Source: Oscillospiraceae bacterium (GTDB lineage: Bacteria > Bacillota > Clostridia > Oscillospirales > Oscillospiraceae). From it: a DNA stretch of 64,000 nucleotides. Position 1 is the stretch's first letter, and every line of letters begins with the position of its first letter. A model generated the notes under the pieces. That model was not told the origin of the DNA and did no database searches. It saw only the letters and a list, made by a program, of their open reading frames with translations. This document shows positions 6,802-15,898 of the stretch, one piece after another. Location of the stretch: the NCBI GenBank assembly GCA_020025595.1, contig JAHHRV010000008.1, positions 44,314-108,313 of the forward strand. Reading direction: 5' to 3'. The position numbers were made by a program, and so were the translations under genes.

Positions 6802-7797
6802 ATGCAGAAATCTTTCGGTACACTTCCCTCCGGCGAAGCTGCAACTCTATATACAATATCTGGTGGTCGTCTCCGCGCAGCCATCACAGACTATGGCGCT
6901 ACCCTGGTCAGCCTGTGGGTAGACGGTGTGGATGTGGTACTTGGCTACGACGATGTGAACGGCTATGCAGAAAATGACGGTTTTCTGGGAGCTGTGGTAG
7001 GCCGCAATGCCAACCGCATCAAAAATGCCCAGTTTGAGCTGGACGGCAGAACCGTTAAGCTGACTCCCAACGAAGGCAGCAACAACCTGCACTCCGGCCC
7101 CAACCCCTTCAACACCAGATTCTGGTCTCTGGACGAAGTTTCTGAAAACTCCGTCCGTTTCCTGCTGGCCTCCCCTGACGGAGATCAGGGCTTCCCCGGC
7201 AAGGCTGTGGTGTCTGTCTCCTACATTCTGGATTCCAACGATACCCTGCGCATCGTCTATGACGGAATCAGCAACAAGGATACCGTATTCAACTTCACAA
7301 ACCACGCTTACTTCAATCTGGCCGGCGAAGGTCATCCGGAAAAGGCTATGGATCAGACTCTGATGCTGCCGGCACGGTTCTTCACCCCCGATGATGCAGA
7401 GAACATCCCCACCGGTGAGCTGCGCAGCGTCATTGGCACTCCCTTTGACTTCCGCACCGCAAAGCCACTGAGTCAGGACATCGGCGCTGATTACGAGCCT
7501 CTGCACCTGCAGGGCGGCTACGATCACAATTTTGAAGTATTCACCGCCCCCTGCGCAATTCTGACCGATCCCGAGTCCGGCCGCAGCATGGCACTGTCCA
7601 CCGACTGCCCCGGCGTGCAGGTGTACACCGCCAATTTCCTGGATGTCATCGGTAAAAACGGCACCCACTACCACAAGCGCAGCGGTGTATGTCTGGAAAC
7701 CCAGTTCTATCCCGATTCTGTGAATCACCCCGAATGGCAGCAGCCTTTCACAAAAGCCGGAGAACCTTACCACTCCGTTACCAAGTTCAAATTCTGA
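6802..7797 (+). CDS. galM: Aldose 1-epimerase (galactose mutarotase)
   Basis: It interconverts alpha and beta anomers of galactose and related aldoses in the cytoplasm, feeding the Leloir pathway. The 331-residue length is typical. The N-terminal strand ITDYGATLVSLWV and GRNANRIKNAQFELDG are family hallmarks. Catalytic histidines are visible in NNLHSGP (substrate binding) and FTNHAYFNL. A C-terminal GVCLETQFYPDSVNHP segment carries the conserved Glu acting as base. The start is supported by an AAAGGAG ribosome binding site. No other gal gene is nearby. It is a single-gene transcript with its own promoter and terminator. Confidence 0.93.
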   Translation: MQKSFGTLPSGEAATLYTISGGRLRAAITDYGATLVSLWVDGVDVVLGYDDVNGYAENDGFLGAVVGRNANRIKNAQFELDGRTVKLTPNEGSNNLHSGPNPFNTRFWSLDEVSENSVRFLLASPDGDQGFPGKAVVSVSYILDSNDTLRIVYDGISNKDTVFNFTNHAYFNLAGEGHPEKAMDQTLMLPARFFTPDDAENIPTGELRSVIGTPFDFRTAKPLSQDIGADYEPLHLQGGYDHNFEVFTAPCAILTDPESGRSMALSTDCPGVQVYTANFLDVIGKNGTHYHKRSGVCLETQFYPDSVNHPEWQQPFTKAGEPYHSVTKFKF

Positions 7798-7810
7798 TTT
7801 TTAGGCAAAT

Positions 7811-7842
7811 GCCCGCAGCAAGAATGCTGCGGGCACTTTTTT
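7811..7842 (+). terminator. Intrinsic terminator after galM
   Basis: The stem GCCCGCAGCA against TGCTGCGGGC is followed by a T6 tract. Confidence 0.9.
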
Positions 7843-7917
7843 GTAGCACGAGAAGGTACCTTATGCATAAACTGTCCTGTAAGCAGTTTGCTTATTTTTG
7901 ATTCAGGAGGTATCAAC

Positions 7918-8730
7918 ATGTCTGAACATTGCCAGGAGGCATCGTGCTGCAGACCTGACGATCTGCGCAGTGCCTTATCCATCCATACACGAAAAATCAC
8001 CGACAGCTGCCGCGACAAAGATTGCATTGAAGATCTCCGGGTATATCTGACCAGAGAATCTCAGGCAATCCTTGATACTTCGGCAAGTGCAAAAGTTCGC
8101 AGCGCCGAACTGCTGCACACCTCAATCGATGTAAGTCCGGTAGCCTTCAACCAGAATCACTACTGCATCGACCTGACTTTCTACTATCGAATCATCGCTG
8201 ATGCCATGACCGGCTCCTGCCGTCCGTCTCCTCTGTGCGGTCTTGCCATTTTCTCCAAACGGGCAGTGCTCTGCGGTGAACATTCCGATTCACACATCTT
8301 TACCAGTGATGACAATCATTTCACGCCCTGCTCCGACAATGATAGTCTTCCAACCGCAGTGGTAGAAGTGCTGGATCCCATGGTACTTTCATCCAAAGTT
8401 GTAAGCGTCTGCTCTCAGGAGGCGTGTCCCCTGCAAATTCCCGGCAGCATTCAGGAAAGCTTCGGTGAAGAATTGGTACTCGGCGGTGACAAGCAGCGTC
8501 TGTTCGTCACTCTGGGCCAGTTCTCCATCATCCGACTGGAACGGGATGCTCAGATCGTTGTCCCGGTATTGGATTACTCCATGCCCACCAAGGAGTGCTG
8601 CGACAACCCCGGCTGTGCCGAGGATCCATGCCAGATTTTCTCAAAAATCCCCTTCCCCACTGATCAGTTCACACCCACAGGCTGCGATCCGATCCCATGC
8701 GATTGCTGCAATAACTATCAAACCACATAA
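7918..8730 (+). CDS. Conserved Cys-rich protein of unknown function
   Basis: The 270-residue protein starts at 7918, set by an AGGAGG ribosome binding site 7 bases before the ATG. An in-frame codon at 7888 has none. Cysteines cluster at both ends: CQEASCC near residue 4, and CC, GCAEDPC, GCDPIPCDCC in the last 50 residues, with more in the middle (SCRDKDC, SQEACP). No signal peptide or membrane helix is seen. The middle looks like beta-rich soluble domains. I recall similar unnamed proteins in gut Clostridia beginning with the same IHTRKITDSCRDKDCIEDL line. The paired Cys suggest metal binding or disulfide cross-linking, as in spore coat proteins, but neither is shown. It stands alone between galM and the mreB operon with its own terminator. 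Confidence 0.75.
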   Translation: MSEHCQEASCCRPDDLRSALSIHTRKITDSCRDKDCIEDLRVYLTRESQAILDTSASAKVRSAELLHTSIDVSPVAFNQNHYCIDLTFYYRIIADAMTGSCRPSPLCGLAIFSKRAVLCGEHSDSHIFTSDDNHFTPCSDNDSLPTAVVEVLDPMVLSSKVVSVCSQEACPLQIPGSIQESFGEELVLGGDKQRLFVTLGQFSIIRLERDAQIVVPVLDYSMPTKECCDNPGCAEDPCQIFSKIPFPTDQFTPTGCDPIPCDCCNNYQTT

Positions 8731-8732
8731 CA

Positions 8733-8763
8733 AAACTGCCGGAGCAATGCTCCGGCAGTTTTA
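8733..8763. terminator. Bidirectional intrinsic terminator
   Basis: AAAACTGCCGGAGCA and TGCTCCGGCAGTTTT form a perfect stem between two convergent genes. A/T tracts on both sides serve the Cys-rich gene and the glycosyltransferase-CsaB gene. Confidence 0.9.
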
Positions 8764-8772
8764 TTGCAGTCT

Positions 8773-10983
8773 TCAGTTTGAACGCAGCATCTGTCCTGCA
8801 ATCTGACCATTTTCCTGTGCCAGATTCCGGACAAATTCCGCATTGGGACAGATTTTTCCCTGGGACATGGCCTGTTCGATTACCCGGCAAAGGTTCTCAG
8901 AGTTCAACTGGTCCAGAAGGACATAATTCTGATTTCCAAGATAGTCCATAAATCCGGACACCTTGGGATCGTACGAAATGCCAACCATCCGTGTATTCTG
9001 ACTGCACGCAAAAACCAGTGCGTGCAGACGCATTCCAATAACCAGCTCTGCCTTTGCAATTACGCCGCACAGCTGTGCCCCGTCGGTACTTGCACTGAGA
9101 ATCTTGTAAGGAATCTGGAGCTGAGCTGCCGCCTGGCGTGTAATCGCCTCATCCCGTACAGGTTCAAAGCAGAAAAACACCGGCATCATGCCATATTTCT
9201 TCCAGCCAAACTCTGCTGCTGCCCGAATTGCTTCCAGACGCTGGCAGGTATCTTCCCACGGTCTCAGCACAAACAGACAATACTTGCCGTCCGGGTCCAC
9301 GCCGTTGCGCTGCAGGAATCTTCGTGCACCTTCTTCGTCTGCGTGCATCTGCAAAGCCGGATCTGCTGTCACCGTAATTTCAGGCTCTGTAACACCGAAC
9401 TTGCGCAGCACTTTCTCCGACTCCTGATCCCGCAGGGTAATGCAATCCACATTCTGATTCAGCATCTTCGCTACACGACGCTGGTATCCTGCGCCATGGA
9501 CAGGTCCGATTCCACAGCCATACATCATAACCTTACAGCCACATTTTTTCGCCTGCCTGATGCTGTACAGATAATACATCAGACTTCTGGTGCTCGTCGC
9601 ATTCTGGATCAGGGTTCCGCCGCCGCTGATATACAGCTGGCTTTTTTTCATCCACTTTCCGGCACGCAGACAGTTAAAAATGTGCACCGAAGACACGCCT
9701 GTCATAACAGAGGTCTCCTTCGGTTTTCTTGTCATAACACAAATTGGCAGACAAGGGTCTTCATTCCGCAGCTGGCGCACAATGGCCAGCAGAATTGCCT
9801 CATCGCCCATATTACCCTTGCCGTAGGCGCCGCATACGATCGCTCCATAGCGTCCCTGTTTCTGCTTCTGATATCGGTGGATGACTCCGGCATAGAATTC
9901 CACCTGCTTTTGCGCCATCACTTCAGCGGAAAACTCCCGGCGAACCTTATCGTAGATCCTACGGCCCAAATTGCTGCGCAAATTCTGATCCTGCGCAAGC
10001 TGAACGATACGCTGAGACATTTTTTCCCAATTGCCGGGCTCCACCAGAAAACCGGTCCTTTCGTCCTCAACAATCTTCGGCACGCCGCCGACTGCCGTGG
10101 AGATGGTGGCACAGCACATCCGTGCGCCCTCTGTGATGGCGTAGGGGAACGCTTCGGATATGGAGCTTAGCATGTTCACATTCACACTGTGATAGAAGCT
10201 GTTCATATCTGTCTGCCAGCCGATAAATCGAACCGTATCGGCCGGGCACATTTCCTTGGCCATTTTTTCCAGTTCCGCATACTGTTCACCGTCACCAGCA
10301 ATCAAAAGGCGAATATTGGGGCAGCTTTTCACCGCGGAAGCAAACGCACGGATCAGCGTTGGAACATCCTTTACCGGACTCAAACGGGCCGCGATGCCAT
10401 AGATCACGCAATCCTCATTCCAGTCGATGCCCAGACCTCGCAGATATTCTGCCCGAGGAAGATAGCTCAGATTTTGTGGGAAAGCAATACCATTATAAAT
10501 AATGTGGATCCGGTCTGCGTCATAGCCATAGCCGATCAGCAGTTCCTTCACCGAATCCGATACAGCCACCCATCCATCACGATAACGCAGCGAGACCCGG
10601 TTCGCCAAGCCATAGGTTGCATTTGCAAGTGGTCTTCCCATGTAGTCCAGTTTCGGATCGGAATGGACCGTGGAAACCACAGGGATATGCAGTTTTTTTC
10701 GCAGGAGCATACCGAAGAAGTTCGCTTTTGAACCGTGGCAGTGAAGGATATCATATCCTCCCTCTTGCACTTCCTTCAACAGTTCCCGCTTCACATGCAA
10801 CGGATTGATATTGTTGAAAACAATAGTGTGTATCCCCAGCTCCCTTGCTTCCTGAGAGAAGGGGCCTTCCACAAAACACACCAGTGTGGCCTTATGATTT
10901 TTACTCAGTTCGCGGAGCATGGTAAGCACCTGCGTTTTGGCGCCTCCCACATCACCGCCGGAAATCAAATGCATGATTTTCAT
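8773..10983 (-). CDS. csaB: Fusion of a GT4 glycosyltransferase and a CsaB-type polysaccharide pyruvyl transferase
   Basis: The 736-residue protein has two enzymes in one chain. Residues 1-~375 are a GT-B fold glycosyltransferase of family GT4: the N-terminal GGDVGGAKTQV loop and EAFPYAITEGARM, the E-x7-E-like donor site. Residues ~378-736 are a pyruvyl transferase: GAYGKGNMGDEAIL at the start, ISGGGTLIQNATSTRS, GCGIGPVHG, and GMRLHALVFAC near the end. CsaB moves pyruvate from phosphoenolpyruvate to a wall polymer, and such ketal-pyruvate is the ligand of SLH domains of S-layer proteins. The fusion suggests that one sugar is added and pyruvylated in a coupled step at the cytoplasmic face. It is the last gene of the recD2-comF-mreB operon, 6 bases after mreB. 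The substrate polymer cannot be told. Confidence 0.88.
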   Translation of the reverse strand: MKIMHLISGGDVGGAKTQVLTMLRELSKNHKATLVCFVEGPFSQEARELGIHTIVFNNINPLHVKRELLKEVQEGGYDILHCHGSKANFFGMLLRKKLHIPVVSTVHSDPKLDYMGRPLANATYGLANRVSLRYRDGWVAVSDSVKELLIGYGYDADRIHIIYNGIAFPQNLSYLPRAEYLRGLGIDWNEDCVIYGIAARLSPVKDVPTLIRAFASAVKSCPNIRLLIAGDGEQYAELEKMAKEMCPADTVRFIGWQTDMNSFYHSVNVNMLSSISEAFPYAITEGARMCCATISTAVGGVPKIVEDERTGFLVEPGNWEKMSQRIVQLAQDQNLRSNLGRRIYDKVRREFSAEVMAQKQVEFYAGVIHRYQKQKQGRYGAIVCGAYGKGNMGDEAILLAIVRQLRNEDPCLPICVMTRKPKETSVMTGVSSVHIFNCLRAGKWMKKSQLYISGGGTLIQNATSTRSLMYYLYSIRQAKKCGCKVMMYGCGIGPVHGAGYQRRVAKMLNQNVDCITLRDQESEKVLRKFGVTEPEITVTADPALQMHADEEGARRFLQRNGVDPDGKYCLFVLRPWEDTCQRLEAIRAAAEFGWKKYGMMPVFFCFEPVRDEAITRQAAAQLQIPYKILSASTDGAQLCGVIAKAELVIGMRLHALVFACSQNTRMVGISYDPKVSGFMDYLGNQNYVLLDQLNSENLCRVIEQAMSQGKICPNAEFVRNLAQENGQIAGQMLRSN

Positions 10984-10989
10984 AATCCG

Positions 10990-12054
10990 TTACTCCCGCA
11001 TGATGCGTCTTCTTGCCAGATTGATGGGGCCTTCCTGCATACGGTTGACCCAGCTCAGGCTCTTGCCGCAGCCGTAAACCACACAGGAGTCAGGGTCATC
11101 TGCCAGAGTACATGCAATGCCGGTTCTCTCGGACAGCATCTTGTCCATGCCCCAGATCTGGCTTCCGCCGCCGGTCAGAGTAATGCCATTCTGGGAAATA
11201 TCACCCACCAGCTCCGGGCTTGTCTCTTCCAGAACCGACAGGACTTCTTCTGCAATCTGACGGGCAGGACGGCGAAGCACCTCGTAAATCTCAGACGAGA
11301 AGATTGTCAGATCTCTGGGCAGGCCCGTTTTTGCATCACGGCCCTTTACATTCATGCTGATATCTTCCATTCTGGGGTAAACGCTGCCGATCTGAATTTT
11401 CACATCTTCTGCAGTGACCTGACCGATGATCACGCCGTACTTGCGGCGAATGTAACGAGCAATTGCCTCGTCAAATGCATCACCTGCGATTTCCACAGAA
11501 GAGGACTTTGCAACGCCGTTCAGGCTGAGGACTGCCACATCTGTGGTACCGCCGCCGATATCAACGACCATGTGTCCGTTGGCTTCCTGAATGGGCAGGT
11601 TTGCACCCAGTGCCGCAGCCAGAGGCTCTTCGATCAGGTACACCCGGCGGGCACCGGCTTCAATGGCAGCATTGATGACCGTTCTCTCCTGAACTTCGGT
11701 AACGCCACTGGGAACGCAGATAACCACTCTGGGCTTGGGGTTGAAAACAGAGGCCTTTACCGCCTTACGGAACAGGATCTGCAGCATCTTGACCGTCATC
11801 TCATGGTCAGAAATAACACCGTTTTTCAGCGGATGCATTGCAACCACATTGCCGGGGGTTCTGCCCAGCATATTGCGGGCATCGGAACCAACCTGCAGAA
11901 TTCTGCCGGTATTCTTGTCAACTGCAACCACACTGGGCTCGCGAATCAGCACGCCCTGTCCTTCTACATAAATCAGCACATTGGAGGTACCGAGGTCCAC
12001 TGCCAAATCGCTGCTAAAAAATTTAAAATCCGGTTTCTTAAAATGAAATACCAT
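10990..12054 (-). CDS. mreB: Rod-shape actin homologue MreB/Mbl
   Basis: This 354-residue bacterial actin forms membrane-bound filaments that guide wall elongation. The actin-fold phosphate loops are visible: AVDLGTSNVLIYV near residue 18, VVDIGGGTTDVAVLSL near 165, and a GITLTGGGSQIWGMDKM adenosine-binding loop near 295. The short N-terminal HFKKPDFKFF would be the amphipathic membrane anchor. It lies 12 bases after comF and 6 bases before the glycosyltransferase-CsaB gene. It is not followed by mreC or mreD, so it may be a second MreB or Mbl type. The neighbour suggests a link to surface polymer assembly. Confidence 0.9.
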   Translation of the reverse strand: MVFHFKKPDFKFFSSDLAVDLGTSNVLIYVEGQGVLIREPSVVAVDKNTGRILQVGSDARNMLGRTPGNVVAMHPLKNGVISDHEMTVKMLQILFRKAVKASVFNPKPRVVICVPSGVTEVQERTVINAAIEAGARRVYLIEEPLAAALGANLPIQEANGHMVVDIGGGTTDVAVLSLNGVAKSSSVEIAGDAFDEAIARYIRRKYGVIIGQVTAEDVKIQIGSVYPRMEDISMNVKGRDAKTGLPRDLTIFSSEIYEVLRRPARQIAEEVLSVLEETSPELVGDISQNGITLTGGGSQIWGMDKMLSERTGIACTLADDPDSCVVYGCGKSLSWVNRMQEGPINLARRRIMRE

Positions 12055-12066
12055 AATTACACCTAC

Positions 12067-12723
12067 TTAATGTTCTTTCCTTGCGGCTGCTACTGCAGCA
12101 AGATGTACTTCCCTTGCTCCGCCGCTGAGCAGCATCCGAGCACATTCCGATGTGGTAGCACCGGTGGTTACGATATCATCCAGCAGTAAAATCCGCTTTC
12201 CTTCCACGCAAACCCCGGGCATCAGATGATAGACGCCGCAGACATTTGCTCTGCGTTCCTCCGGGGTTGATAATCCCGAATTCGGTTTTGTATCTGTGTG
12301 CTTGACAAGGCACGCCGTCAGCGGGCGCCCCAGCTCTTTGCATACAGCCCGAGCAATCAGCTCTACCTGATCATATCCCCGCTGCCGTTTTCGGTTGCGG
12401 CTGACCGGGACCCAGGTGATTATATCAATATCCTCGCCAAAATCCTCTAAAATCCGCATTGCCAGCAGACGCCCATAGCTCTGCGCCAGGCTGCGGGCAT
12501 TATGGAATTTATAGCGAAGCAGACTGCACCGCACATTTCCTTCATAGTGCCATAGCGCCGTCAGAGAAGAAATGTATCGGATTTTGCCGGATCTTTGGGT
12601 AAAATCCGGGGCATTGCACCGACATTCATGGCAAAGATCCAATTCGTCCCGATTCAGAATCTTCTGGCACAGCACACACTTTCTGGGGAATATCCAGTCG
12701 GCTGCCCACTGAAACAGTCTCAT
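12067..12723 (-). CDS. comF: ComF family phosphoribosyltransferase-like protein
   Basis: The 218-residue protein matches ComFC, needed for DNA uptake in naturally competent bacteria and present in many species without known competence. A zinc finger of four cysteines is at the N-terminus (CVLCQKIL, CHECRC). The C-terminal half is a phosphoribosyltransferase fold with the PRPP loop ILLLDDIVTTGATTSECAR near residue 175. The ATG overlaps the recD2 stop (ATGA), so translation is coupled. ComF binds ATP and single-stranded DNA in studied species. The pairing with the RecD2 helicase suggests a role in DNA processing. Confidence 0.92.
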   Translation of the reverse strand: MRLFQWAADWIFPRKCVLCQKILNRDELDLCHECRCNAPDFTQRSGKIRYISSLTALWHYEGNVRCSLLRYKFHNARSLAQSYGRLLAMRILEDFGEDIDIITWVPVSRNRKRQRGYDQVELIARAVCKELGRPLTACLVKHTDTKPNSGLSTPEERRANVCGVYHLMPGVCVEGKRILLLDDIVTTGATTSECARMLLSGGAREVHLAAVAAARKEH

Positions 12724-14930
12724 TCGTTCTTACCCTGCAGCCGCAGTTTCAGTCCCGAGTATCTGCGGTTGCGCTTTGCGTTTTCTGTCATCGCAGCAAC
12801 GATCTCCTCCCTGCCGACGATGATCAGCAGTTCTCTTGCACGGGTAACGGCTGTGTACAGGACGCTGCGGCTGAGCAGATAAGGTGAACCGTTCCAGGCC
12901 GCCAAAATCACCGCACGGTACTCACTGCCCTGACTTTTGTGCACCGTCATGGCATAGGCAGGTTCCAACTCATTCATCTGAGAGAAATCATAATCCGCCT
13001 CCCGATCGTCAAAAACCACCGTCAGCGTTTCCGCATGGGGATCGATTTCCCGAATGGTGCCAATGTCACCGTTAAAGATGCCGCTGCCCACTGCACTGCC
13101 ATCAGTCTTTCGCCACATTATATCATAGTTATTCCGAATTTGCATCACCCGATCGCCCTCTCGGAAAGAAAAATCTCCGAACTGGCGTTCTTTTTTCCCG
13201 GGAGCAGGGGGATTCAGGGTTGCCTGCAGCAGTTTATTCAGATTCTGCGTACCTACAGGACCTTTTCGGGTCGGGCTGAGCACCTGGATCTGATCCGCAG
13301 GAATTCCCATGTTTTTGGGAAGCCGCGTTGCGCACAGCTGTGCAATCAGCTGGCATACCGCTTCCGGAGACTGGCGGCGCATAAAGAAAAAGTCCTTGTC
13401 CACCCGCTTCAGATCCGGCAGCTGGCCTGCATTGATCCGGTGGGCGTTCATAACGATCAGGCTTTCCTGAGCCTGACGGAAAATGTCTGTCAGACGAACC
13501 GTGGGCAGCATCTGGCTGCGCAGCATATCGCCAAACGGGAATCCAGGGCCAACAGGCGGCAGCTGATCCGGGTCACCTACCAGAATAATGCGTTTTCCCT
13601 GTGGGATCGCTTTGAGCAGGCTGTTCATCAGCTGGATGTCCACCATACTCATTTCGTCCACGATCACCGCATCCGTCCTGAGCGGAAGATCTTCATCTCT
13701 GCCAAATACCATCATGCCAGTGGCCGGGTCAATTCCCGCCTCCAGCAGACGATGAATGGTAGAGGTTTCCTCTCCGGTCACCTCCGTCATCCGCTTGGCA
13801 GCCCGGCCCGTGGGGGCAGCCAGCATACACCGCAGCTGCATATGTCCCAGCAGATTGAGAATGCCCTGCACAATGGTGGTCTTACCGGTACCGGGGCCGC
13901 CCGTGATCAGCAGCACGCCGTTGGTCGCTGCTGCACGGATTGCCTGAGCCTGCTGCTCGGAGTAGGTCACCATACTCTCCTGCTCCACCGTCTTCATCAG
14001 CTTGTCCAGATTTTTAGGCTCCGGGAAGCTGCAGTTTGCCGCCAGCAGCAGCCTGTAGGTTGTGTACAGCTCCGCTTCATACATCTGGGGCAGATAGACG
14101 ATTTTAATTCCTGCCAGCTGCTGGCGAACCACCCGTTCGCCCTGATTCAGTCTGTCCAGGCCCTCAGAAACCTTGTCCGCTTCCACACTCAGCAGCTGCG
14201 CTGTTGCCAGCACCAGCTTCTCTTCCGGCAGGAAGGTGTGGCCTGCATCCATATTATATCCCAGTTCAAATAGGATTCCTGCCTCCACACGGCGGGGATC
14301 ATCCCCTGCTGTTCCCAGCTCGATGGCAAACCGGTCCACCGCAGCAAAGGGGGCATCCAGTCCATTGTCCATCAGCAGATACGGATCGTCATACAGCATC
14401 TCCACAGTCTGCTCTCCGTATAGCTTGTACGCCCGGACAGCCAGTTCCGTAGGAAGATGGTGCAGCGCAAAAAATTCCATCAGCTGGCGAAGTCCTGTCT
14501 GCTGACGGTACTCTCTGCCAAAGCTGCGGGCCTTTTCCAGAGAGATTCCCGGAATCTGAGCCAGTCTCTCCGGCTCCTGCTCCAGGACAAGCAGTGTCTG
14601 CTCGCCGAAATATTCTACAATCCGGGCCGCCATCACCGGGCCGATGCCCTTAATGGCACGGCTGGAAAGAAAGCCCTGAATTTCCAGTGCAGTCTGCGGC
14701 AGCATCCGTTCCAGGAATTCTGCCTCAAACTGTTTGCCGAAACTGGAATGATTGCTCCACTTTCCCGTAACCATCAGCCGCTCGCCAACTACAGGCAGCG
14801 GAATAATTCCTACCACGGTCACCGTCTTTCCGCCGCAATTCAGCTTCAGCACCGAATATCCATTGTCATAATTCTGATAAACCACAGCCGCCACAGCGCC
14901 CTGCAGTATTTCAAGTTCTTGTTCCGCCAA
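12720..14930 (-). CDS. recD2: RecD2 family ATP-dependent DNA helicase
   Basis: The 736-residue protein is a 5'-3' superfamily 1B helicase involved in DNA repair, working without RecBC. An N-terminal OB-like part is followed by helix-hairpin-helix repeats (GIGPVMAARIVEYFG near residue 95; IPGISLEKA). Walker A is GGPGTGKTTIVQ near 345, Walker B VDEMSMVD near 423, and the C-terminal 2B part has AMTVHKSQGSEYR. The reading frame is open to an ATG at 15098, but the residues before ~57 are unlike the family. A TTG at 14930 follows GGAG by nine bases and gives the usual N-terminus (AEQELEILQGAV), so TTG is chosen. It is the first gene of a four-gene operon. Confidence 0.92.
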   Translation of the reverse strand: MAEQELEILQGAVAAVVYQNYDNGYSVLKLNCGGKTVTVVGIIPLPVVGERLMVTGKWSNHSSFGKQFEAEFLERMLPQTALEIQGFLSSRAIKGIGPVMAARIVEYFGEQTLLVLEQEPERLAQIPGISLEKARSFGREYRQQTGLRQLMEFFALHHLPTELAVRAYKLYGEQTVEMLYDDPYLLMDNGLDAPFAAVDRFAIELGTAGDDPRRVEAGILFELGYNMDAGHTFLPEEKLVLATAQLLSVEADKVSEGLDRLNQGERVVRQQLAGIKIVYLPQMYEAELYTTYRLLLAANCSFPEPKNLDKLMKTVEQESMVTYSEQQAQAIRAAATNGVLLITGGPGTGKTTIVQGILNLLGHMQLRCMLAAPTGRAAKRMTEVTGEETSTIHRLLEAGIDPATGMMVFGRDEDLPLRTDAVIVDEMSMVDIQLMNSLLKAIPQGKRIILVGDPDQLPPVGPGFPFGDMLRSQMLPTVRLTDIFRQAQESLIVMNAHRINAGQLPDLKRVDKDFFFMRRQSPEAVCQLIAQLCATRLPKNMGIPADQIQVLSPTRKGPVGTQNLNKLLQATLNPPAPGKKERQFGDFSFREGDRVMQIRNNYDIMWRKTDGSAVGSGIFNGDIGTIREIDPHAETLTVVFDDREADYDFSQMNELEPAYAMTVHKSQGSEYRAVILAAWNGSPYLLSRSVLYTAVTRARELLIIVGREEIVAAMTENAKRNRRYSGLKLRLQGKNE

Positions 14931-15149
14931 ATCAATCTCGCTCCATTGTATTCTGATCCATAAATACCGGCAATCGTACATTACGATAAACAAAAGTCGG
15001 CCACAATTCGGATCTGGGTATATTTCTTTTATCTTACTATAAAATAAGTAAAATGAAAAGCCCCAGAGGCAAACTTTTACTTTCGTCCTTTTCATCAAAA
15101 AAATATTTTCTTGTCATTGCTTTTTGTACCATATTTAGAGCAGAAGTCC

Positions 15150-15178
15150 TTGCTTTCATTAGTGCATTATGTTAGAAT
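15150..15178 (+). promoter_or_regulatory. Promoter of the ATP synthase operon
   Basis: -35 TTGCTT, 17-bp spacer, -10 TAGAAT. The -10 box ends 45 bases before the first start codon. No other clear promoter is seen before asnS, so the ten atp genes are probably one transcript. Confidence 0.7.
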
Positions 15179-15223
15179 GTATTCGTTAAAAATTGATCGA
15201 ATTTGGAAGGAGAGAATTGCAAA

Positions 15224-15481
15224 TTGAAAGACCTTTCTCTTCTGGTCTGGCTGACTCAGCTGGGTATGACCGTCGCATTCCCCATCGCGGGATTTGTGCT
15301 GATCGGTGTCTGGCTGAACAACCGATTTCATCTGGGTACCTGGGTAATTATTGCAGGTCTGGTCATCGGACTGTGTTCTGCAATCACCGGTCTGCGCTCT
15401 TCCCTGAAAACGCTGGAGCGCCTGTCCAAAGGTAAAAAAGATGATACGCCACCCCCCATTTCATTCAACGATCACCATTGA
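15224..15481 (+). CDS. atpZ: AtpZ/AtpI-like small membrane protein of the ATP synthase operon
   Basis: The 85-residue protein has two membrane helices (about 5-28 and 38-57) and a charged C-terminus. It resembles the F0F1-ATPase AtpZ family, which helps assembly or Mg2+/Ca2+ supply of the complex. The start is TTG at 15224, preceded by AAGGAGAG at nine bases. An upstream in-frame TTG lies before the ribosome binding site and is rejected. It is the first gene of the operon, with atpI 13 bases downstream. Confidence 0.8.
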   Translation: MKDLSLLVWLTQLGMTVAFPIAGFVLIGVWLNNRFHLGTWVIIAGLVIGLCSAITGLRSSLKTLERLSKGKKDDTPPPISFNDHH

Positions 15482-15493
15482 TCGGAGGTTATC

Positions 15494-15898
15494 ATGGACT
15501 CGCGCAAACTTGTATTTCAGGAAACAGGCATTGTCCTGTTGGGCGAGCTGATCGGTACTGCATTTATGTGCGGTATTTTTGCCTTGCTTGGCAAATTCAA
15601 CTTGCCCGTACTGTACGGTGGTTTGATTGGCTTGCTGCTGGCCACCGGAAACTTTTTCTTCATGGCCATCAGTACCTGCATCGCCACTGAGAAAGCTCAG
15701 GCTCAGGATGTCAAAGGTGGTCAGCTCATGATCCGCAGCTCGTATATGCTGCGTATCGTCATTCTGTTTGTCATTTTATTTGCCTGCGGAAAGAGCGGCT
15801 TATTTAATGTATTCTCTCTTGTACTGCCGCTCCTGTTCGTGCGGCCGACTTTAACTCTCGCAGAATTCTTTAGAAAGCCAGGTGAAAATAAATCATGA
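15494..15898 (+). CDS. atpI: ATP synthase protein I
   Basis: This 134-residue protein with four predicted membrane helices (about 11-32, 37-58, 80-98, 102-120) matches the AtpI/UncI family. That family helps assemble the c-ring in several bacteria, including sodium-type enzymes. A CGGAGG ribosome binding site supports the start. The stop overlaps the atpB start (ATGA). Sequence conservation in the family is low, so the call rests on topology and position. Confidence 0.8.
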   Translation: MDSRKLVFQETGIVLLGELIGTAFMCGIFALLGKFNLPVLYGGLIGLLLATGNFFFMAISTCIATEKAQAQDVKGGQLMIRSSYMLRIVILFVILFACGKSGLFNVFSLVLPLLFVRPTLTLAEFFRKPGENKS

